Shown: positions 14,776 through 19,223 of the stretch, piece after piece
How the letters are laid out: the number at the start of each line of letters is the position of its first letter
How positions within the stretch are numbered: the first letter of the stretch is position 1
Assembly (NCBI GenBank): GCA_964354225.1
Contig: CAYGZC010000110.1
Coordinates: 1-19,223 of the forward strand
Direction: 5' to 3'
Source of the DNA: CAYGZC01 sp964354225
Lineage (GTDB): Bacteria > Bacteroidota > Ignavibacteria > UBA10030 > SZUA-254
DNA length: 19,223 nucleotides
The notes under the pieces: generated by a model
What the model was told of the DNA's origin: nothing
What the model saw: the letters and a program-made list of their open reading frames with translations, nothing else
Database searches by the model: none
Translations under genes and position numbers: made by a program

Positions 14776-16113
14776 ATGACAGGAAATACATTTGGTACAC
14801 TTTTCAAAATTGCAACGTTCGGTGAAAGTCACGGCAAAGCCGTTGGTGTTTTGATCGACGGCGTTAAACCGAACATGAAAATTTCCGAACAAGAAATTCA
14901 ACAAGAGCTAAATCGCAGGCGGCCGGGGCAGAGTAAAGTTACAACACCACGCAAGGAAGCAGATCAAGTTGAAATCCTAAGTGGAGTGTTTGAAGGTCGA
15001 ACTTTAGGTACACCAATTTGTCTTTTGATATGGAATAAAGATCAAGATTCAAAAGCATACGATGAATTGAAAGATTTGCTCAGACCCGGACATGCAGGTT
15101 ATACCTATCTTGCAAAATATGGAATTCAGGATTATCGAGGCGGTGGTAGAGCTTCGGGCAGAGAAACTGCGGGGCGAGTTGCGGCTGGAGCCGTTGCGAA
15201 ACATATTCTTGCGAAACGAGGAATTCAAATCTTTGCATACACAAAAGAAATCGGCGGCATTGCAGCGAAGAAAATCGACTTAAAAGAAATCGAAAAGAAT
15301 TCCGTTCGCTGTCCAGACCGGAATGCTGCGAGAAAGATGGAAAAGAAAATCCTCCAAATTAAAAAACAAGGTAATTCACTCGGCGGAATCATTGAAGCGG
15401 TCGTTAAAAATTGCCCTGCCGGACTTGGCGAGCCGGTTTTCGATAAACTTGAAGCCGACCTTGCGAAAGCACTGATGTCTATTCCTGCTGTGAAGGGCTT
15501 TGAGGTTGGTTCCGGTTTTTCCGCATCGAAGATGAAAGGAAGCGATCATAACGATGAATTTGTCAAAGATAAGAAAACTGGAAGAATTCGTACAAAAACA
15601 AATTTTGCAGGAGGAATTTTAGGTGGCATCTCTACAGGTGAAGATATCATCGTCCGTGTCGCAGTCAAACCGACATCCTCGATTGACATCAAACAAAAAA
15701 CTGTCGATGTCAAAGGTAAAAGGCAAACAATCAAAGTTGAAGGACGGCATGATCCCTGCATTTGCCCAAGAGTAGTACCAGTTGTGGAATCGATGATCGC
15801 ACTCGTGCTCACCGATCATCTCATGAAACAAAAACTATTACAAAGAAGCAATACGAACATGATTACACGGGATCACATTAATTTGATCGACGACATGTTG
15901 ATATTGTTATTAACCAGAAGAAAAGAGCTTGCTGAAGATGTTGGAAACTGGAAGAAAAAAAGACACCTCCCTGTTTATGACGCAGAACGTGAGAAAGAAA
16001 TTTACTCAAAACGACTTTCATTGGTGAAAGAAGCAAAGCTTGATCCTGCCTTCGTCAAAGATATTTACAAAATCATCATCAAGAACGCACGAAAAGTTCA
16101 ACGAGAAGTATGA
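14776..16113 (+). CDS. aroC: Chorismate synthase fused to AroQ-type chorismate mutase
   Basis: 445 residues from the ATG at 14776, chosen because MTGNTFGTLFKIATFGESHG is the family N-terminus; the upstream in-frame ATG at 14716 would overlap aroA. Residues 1-355 are chorismate synthase (EPSP to chorismate, reduced FMN): GESHG (16-20), RPGHAGYTY (103-111), RGGGRASGRETAGRV (121-135), RHDPCICPRVVP (324-335). The usual Asp of RPGHAD is Gly108 here. Residues about 362-445 are a chorismate mutase (chorismate to prephenate). Aligned without gaps to E. coli PheA/AroQ they keep R365, R382, K393, D402, R405, E406 and Q442, equivalents of R11, R28, K39, D48, R51, E52 and Q88; only the S84 equivalent is Ala. 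The gene lies 2 bases after aroA and overlaps tyrA by ATGA. Confidence 0.95.
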   Translation: MTGNTFGTLFKIATFGESHGKAVGVLIDGVKPNMKISEQEIQQELNRRRPGQSKVTTPRKEADQVEILSGVFEGRTLGTPICLLIWNKDQDSKAYDELKDLLRPGHAGYTYLAKYGIQDYRGGGRASGRETAGRVAAGAVAKHILAKRGIQIFAYTKEIGGIAAKKIDLKEIEKNSVRCPDRNAARKMEKKILQIKKQGNSLGGIIEAVVKNCPAGLGEPVFDKLEADLAKALMSIPAVKGFEVGSGFSASKMKGSDHNDEFVKDKKTGRIRTKTNFAGGILGGISTGEDIIVRVAVKPTSSIDIKQKTVDVKGKRQTIKVEGRHDPCICPRVVPVVESMIALVLTDHLMKQKLLQRSNTNMITRDHINLIDDMLILLLTRRKELAEDVGNWKKKRHLPVYDAEREKEIYSKRLSLVKEAKLDPAFVKDIYKIIIKNARKVQREV

Positions 16114-16862
16114 AGAAGGAGATAGCAATCGTCGGTTACGGGAGATTTGGTAAGCTCGCAGCGCACCATCTTAAAAATCATTTTCAAATAAGTATATATG
16201 ATACAGATTTAAAATTAGAGTTAGAGCAAGGAATAAAGCGATGCATGATTTATGATTTAGAATTGAAGGATGGCGTCGTATTGGCAGTTCCAATTAACAA
16301 ACTTCCATCTGTACTAAAAAATATTTCTCCCTATCTCAAGCCCAGATCATTAGTGGTTGATGTTTGCTCTGTAAAAGAACAGCCAATCAAGTGGATGAAA
16401 AAATATTTACCTAAGCAAACATCGATTCTTGGGACACATCCGCTTTTTGGTCCAGAAAGTGCGGGAAAAAATCTCAAGGGTAAAAACATAATCTTTTGCC
16501 CTGTCAGAATCTCGAAATCTAAGCTGAAAATAATCTCGAATCTTCTTTCGTCATTGGGATTGATCCTAACAGAGATGTCACCCAAAGAGCACGACAAACT
16601 GATTGCATCCACCCTATTCTTAACTCAATTTATCGGTCGAGGATTAAATCTTCACAAGTTTAAAGAAGAATTACCTCGGACAGAAAATTTCAAAAAACTT
16701 GAACAGGTTATTTGTTCCAGCAACAACGATGGTATTGAACTTTTTTTAGATATTTACCGTTATAATCGGTACGCAAAGCAAATTCCTGCAAAAATAATTA
16801 GTTGTTTTACGAAATTAAGACAAGAGATAGATGAAAATAATTCAGAAGATAGAAATTTATAG
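16110..16862 (+). CDS. tyrA: Prephenate (or arogenate) dehydrogenase
   Basis: Encodes the oxidative decarboxylase making 4-hydroxyphenylpyruvate from prephenate, or tyrosine from arogenate. It is 250 residues, short, with no ACT or mutase domain. Rossmann motif GYGRFG (9-14) with acidic D31 at the end of beta-2 favours NAD+ over NADP+. VVDVCSVKE (82-90), THPLFGPESAGK (109-120) and EHDKLIASTLFLTQFIG (160-176, with H161 as probable catalytic base) fit the TyrA family. ATGA overlap with aroC-mutase places the enzyme next to its substrate producer. Cofactor and substrate preference are inferences. Confidence 0.92.
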   Translation: MKKEIAIVGYGRFGKLAAHHLKNHFQISIYDTDLKLELEQGIKRCMIYDLELKDGVVLAVPINKLPSVLKNISPYLKPRSLVVDVCSVKEQPIKWMKKYLPKQTSILGTHPLFGPESAGKNLKGKNIIFCPVRISKSKLKIISNLLSSLGLILTEMSPKEHDKLIASTLFLTQFIGRGLNLHKFKEELPRTENFKKLEQVICSSNNDGIELFLDIYRYNRYAKQIPAKIISCFTKLRQEIDENNSEDRNL

Positions 16863-16866
16863 GAGG
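16861..16866 (+). promoter_or_regulatory. Full-consensus Shine-Dalgarno site
   Basis: AGGAGG, 8 bases before the icd ATG and overlapping the tyrA TAG. Most other genes here have weak or no such site, so icd is likely translated independently and strongly even though it shares the operon. Confidence 0.85.
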
Positions 16867-16874
16867 CCAATATT

Positions 16875-17888
16875 ATGCGCACAATAACATTAATCCCGGG
16901 TGATGGAATAGGTCCCGAAATCATTTCAGCAGCTCTGGAGGTTATAAAATCGACCGGAGTTCAAATCGAGTGGGAGTATCATGAAGCCGGTATTCACGCA
17001 ATCGAAAAATATAAAGATCCGTTACCCAAACATGTACTAGAATCTATTCAACGAAATAAATTATTGTTGAAGGGTCCACTAACAACACCTGTTGGAACTG
17101 GTTTTAGAAGTGTTAACGTTGCAATACGTAAAGAATTTGATCTTTATGTCAATCTTCGACCAGTGAAATCATATGAGGGAATACCATCAATTTGGCATGA
17201 TGTTGATTTGATAATCTTCCGTGAGAATACGGAAGAATTTTATTCCGGCATAGAGCATTACATCGATACAATAAAAAGTGCTGCAGAGACAATCGGGATT
17301 GTAACACGCTTCGGCTCTGAAAGAATCTTACGCTATGCATTTGAACATGCCAGAAAACATGGACGGAAGAAAGTAACGATTGTTCACAAAGCAAATATTT
17401 TGAAATATACAGGTGGTTTATTCCTCGAAGTTGGACAGCAATTAGCAAAAGAATACCTTGAACTCAATACGAACGATAAAATCATCGACAATTTCAGTAT
17501 GCAATTGGTAATGAATCCACATCAATTTGATGTTATCGTAACAACAAATTTGTTTGGCGATATCATATCCGATTTATGTGCTGGACTTGTTGGAGGTCTG
17601 GGGATGGCACCCGGAGCGAATATCGGAAAGGATATTGCAATGTTCGAGGCAGTTCACGGCAGCGCACCCGATATTGCTGGTAAAAAGATTGCCAATCCAA
17701 GTGCAATTATCTTAACATCAGCGATGATGCTAAGGCATTTGGGAGAATTGGAAGCGGCGAACCGCATAGAAGCAGCGGTAGCAAGAACTGTCAAAGAGGG
17801 TCGATCCGTAACACGGGACCTTAATCCAAACCATCCCATTGGGACAATGGAGATGGCAGATGCGATTATTAAGAACCTGCCTGAATAA
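16875..17888 (+). CDS. icd: NAD-type isocitrate dehydrogenase
   Basis: 337-residue member of the isocitrate/isopropylmalate dehydrogenase family. Substrate site: GTGFRSVNVAIRK (74-86, S79, N81, R85), R95, R116 and ENTEEFYSGIEH (117-128, Y123), K172 in HKANILK, D229 and D233 in NLFGDIISD. The ENTE-YSGIEH loop and GFRSVN point to isocitrate; isopropylmalate enzymes lack these. HGSAPDIAGK (261-270) carries D266-I267, the pattern of NAD+ enzymes, where NADP+ types carry Lys-Tyr. It resembles the short eukaryotic IDH3-like and Thermus-type enzymes, and homoisocitrate or tartrate activity cannot be excluded. AGGAGG at 16861-16866, overlapping the tyrA stop codon, lies 8 bases before ATG and is a perfect ribosome site. 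It lies last in the aro operon, 12 bases after tyrA. Confidence 0.9.
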   Translation: MRTITLIPGDGIGPEIISAALEVIKSTGVQIEWEYHEAGIHAIEKYKDPLPKHVLESIQRNKLLLKGPLTTPVGTGFRSVNVAIRKEFDLYVNLRPVKSYEGIPSIWHDVDLIIFRENTEEFYSGIEHYIDTIKSAAETIGIVTRFGSERILRYAFEHARKHGRKKVTIVHKANILKYTGGLFLEVGQQLAKEYLELNTNDKIIDNFSMQLVMNPHQFDVIVTTNLFGDIISDLCAGLVGGLGMAPGANIGKDIAMFEAVHGSAPDIAGKKIANPSAIILTSAMMLRHLGELEAANRIEAAVARTVKEGRSVTRDLNPNHPIGTMEMADAIIKNLPE

Positions 17889-18005
17889 GGAGATTATTAT
17901 TTCAAAATCGTCGCAATTTCAGCGTGTTTTAAGTAAATAAGCTGAATTTCCCTTGATTGTCATATCAATACACTATATAAAAACGTGAGAACCCTCTCTT
18001 AGATT

Positions 18006-18046
18006 TCCAGTGTGAGACCATTAACTACCCTCGGGCTGGATTTTTT
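18006..18046 (+). terminator. Weak candidate terminator after the aro-icd operon
   Basis: TCCAG (18006-18010) and CTGGA (18036-18040) pair around a 25-base loop and are followed by TTTTTT (18041-18046). The stem is short and the loop long, so support is modest. Position between two plus-strand transcription units fits. The rest of 17889-18077 shows no gene. Confidence 0.35.
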
Positions 18047-18077
18047 AAAAAAAATCACTTAATACTTAATTTTTTAT

Positions 18078-18106
18078 TTGACATTTGTGCAAAAAAATGC
18101 GATAAT
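18078..18106 (+). promoter_or_regulatory. Near-consensus sigma-70 promoter
   Basis: TTGACA (18078-18083), exactly 17 bases, then GATAAT (18101-18106), one base from TATAAT. Transcription would start near 18113, giving a leader of about 34 bases before the ATG at 18147. The housekeeping sigma of Bacteroidota usually prefers TTTG and TAnnTTTG elements, so this form is notable. Confidence 0.75.
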
Positions 18107-18146
18107 TAAACGAGGGGAGATAAAAATTAAAAGAAAGGATTCAAAC

Positions 18147-19223
18147 ATGAAAAAATTGTTTCTGCTTTGCGTTTTTGTTGGGTCTATTGCTATCTCTCAA
18201 CAACGTTTTCTGGTTTCTCCTGCTGGTGACTTTATCCCGTTGAAGAAATGGGAAAATGCTGAGTTAGCCATATCGAAACTAAATAAAAAGAATCTCAACA
18301 GCATATCTGTACCTTGCTCGGATAATTTTACATTTGGTTATCCGACCTCACTCTATCCGCCCCAAATAAACCATGTGATGGCACATAAAGATGTATTGGG
18401 TCAATGGTTTCAAGCGAAAGCGAGTGGGACGATTGATAGTATCTTCTGGTACGGTGGAGCGGCTAATAACTGCCTCGAGTCATTGGTATATATACGTATC
18501 CACAGATCCATCGTTGGAAAGGATTGGGGTCCGGGTATTCCACCCTATCCCTCACCCTGCCAGAGCTGGGGATACTGGCTGAACAGCGCAGATCGGGATA
18601 ATGGTATTAGTCCCTTCCTCGATGATGCTACCGATACAACTTGGATTTCAACAATCAAACCAGTTCAAAAAGGTCGCGTTGTTCCACCAACACATCCACC
18701 TTTTGCAGAAGAATTATGGGGACAAGGAATTGGTTACGGTGTAATTCATCGTACAGGAACAAACAGATTTGGATTGATGATCACTGGCTTGCCCTGCGAT
18801 TTAACGGTCGGTGATAAGTTCTTCATCTCGTTTAGAATGAATTCTTTAAATCAACACGTGGACGAAAATCCAGATCTTGCAACACATACTGGCTTTTTAG
18901 CGTGGGATGGCGGAGTTGTTGCTTCAACTAATGATGAAAATTGGCCCTCACGTAATTGGAAGTTCTACGAACACGATTCTGGTCCCGGCAGTTGCGCTGG
19001 CTTCCAGGGTTATGAAATTAAGCGGGGTTGGGTTGCACGAGGGAATTTCAATTCTCCCGATACTATGGGCGTTGCACTTGTAAATATTTGGTATCTAATG
19101 ACAGCTACGACAAATGTTCCACCAATTATAAATGCAGTCTACCAGGGTGATGTGCAAAACACATTCGATACTGGTGATCAAACTCTTACTTCTGAGATTT
19201 ACGACTGCGATCCTGCGGATCCA
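18147..19223 (+). CDS. Secreted protein, 3' end missing
   Basis: Open for 359 codons from ATG at 18147 to the window edge with no stop. AAAGGAT lies 6 bases before the start. The N-terminus MKKLFLLCVFVGSIAISQQ is a clear Sec signal peptide, probably cut near ISQ-Q. The mature part is rich in Trp, Tyr, Gly and Pro (for example DSIFWYGGAANN, CQSWGYWLNSADRDNG), with several Cys, and looks like extracellular beta-rich domains. Near residue 335 PPIINAVYQGDVQNTFDTGD may begin a linker to a repeated beta-sandwich domain, as in large surface proteins of FCB bacteria. A C-terminal sorting domain would lie outside the window. I do not recognise the family. The gene has its own promoter and is not part of the aro operon. 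Confidence 0.8.
   Translation, partial: MKKLFLLCVFVGSIAISQQRFLVSPAGDFIPLKKWENAELAISKLNKKNLNSISVPCSDNFTFGYPTSLYPPQINHVMAHKDVLGQWFQAKASGTIDSIFWYGGAANNCLESLVYIRIHRSIVGKDWGPGIPPYPSPCQSWGYWLNSADRDNGISPFLDDATDTTWISTIKPVQKGRVVPPTHPPFAEELWGQGIGYGVIHRTGTNRFGLMITGLPCDLTVGDKFFISFRMNSLNQHVDENPDLATHTGFLAWDGGVVASTNDENWPSRNWKFYEHDSGPGSCAGFQGYEIKRGWVARGNFNSPDTMGVALVNIWYLMTATTNVPPIINAVYQGDVQNTFDTGDQTLTSEIYDCDPADP

Overview
The window looks like chromosomal DNA of a Gram-negative bacterium of the Bacteroidota/Chlorobiota (FCB) group, perhaps an Ignavibacteria-like lineage. The support is indirect: a partial outer-membrane beta-barrel protein, a large TPR/LysM envelope lipoprotein that recalls SprE/PorW, a large secreted protein, AT-rich sequence, few strong Shine-Dalgarno sites, and fused aromatic-pathway genes. 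No tRNA, rRNA, CRISPR array, transposase or integrase is visible.

Layout. (1) 1-445, minus strand: 5' part of a secreted outer-membrane protein cut by the window edge. (2) 546-7973, minus strand: a probable transcription unit running TPR/LysM lipoprotein, pyrK, pyrD, folC, rho. It joins an envelope protein to class 1B dihydroorotate oxidation, folate polyglutamylation and transcription termination. (3) 8066-9607, plus strand: a comM/YifB-family AAA+ ATPase, divergent from the first unit across a 92-base gap. (4) 9608-11012: an accessory patch. It holds an FRG-domain gene interrupted by an in-frame TAA, about 235 bases of unassigned hairpin-containing sequence, and a second, diverged copy of the last 46 codons of comM. 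(5) 11013-17888, plus strand: a compact aromatic amino acid operon, aroB, aroDE (fusion), aroA, aroC fused to chorismate mutase, tyrA, then an NAD-type isocitrate dehydrogenase. Genes overlap by 4 bases or lie 2-12 bases apart. (6) 17889-18146: an intergenic region with a weak terminator-like hairpin and a near-consensus sigma-70-type promoter. It drives a secreted protein (18147 onward) that runs off the window.

The aromatic operon covers dehydroquinate formation to 4-hydroxyphenylpyruvate except for shikimate kinase, and it lacks DAHP synthase and prephenate dehydratase. AroB makes dehydroquinate, AroDE converts it to shikimate, AroA makes EPSP, AroC makes chorismate, its fused mutase domain makes prephenate, and TyrA oxidises prephenate (or arogenate).

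The most unusual feature is the comM-FRG-comM-tail arrangement. The two comM tails are about 80% identical in DNA but almost identical in protein, and similarity continues past the stop codon. This suggests that an accessory gene entered between comM and aroB, with a related but not identical comM end left as a scar. The aroC-chorismate mutase fusion is the second notable feature.
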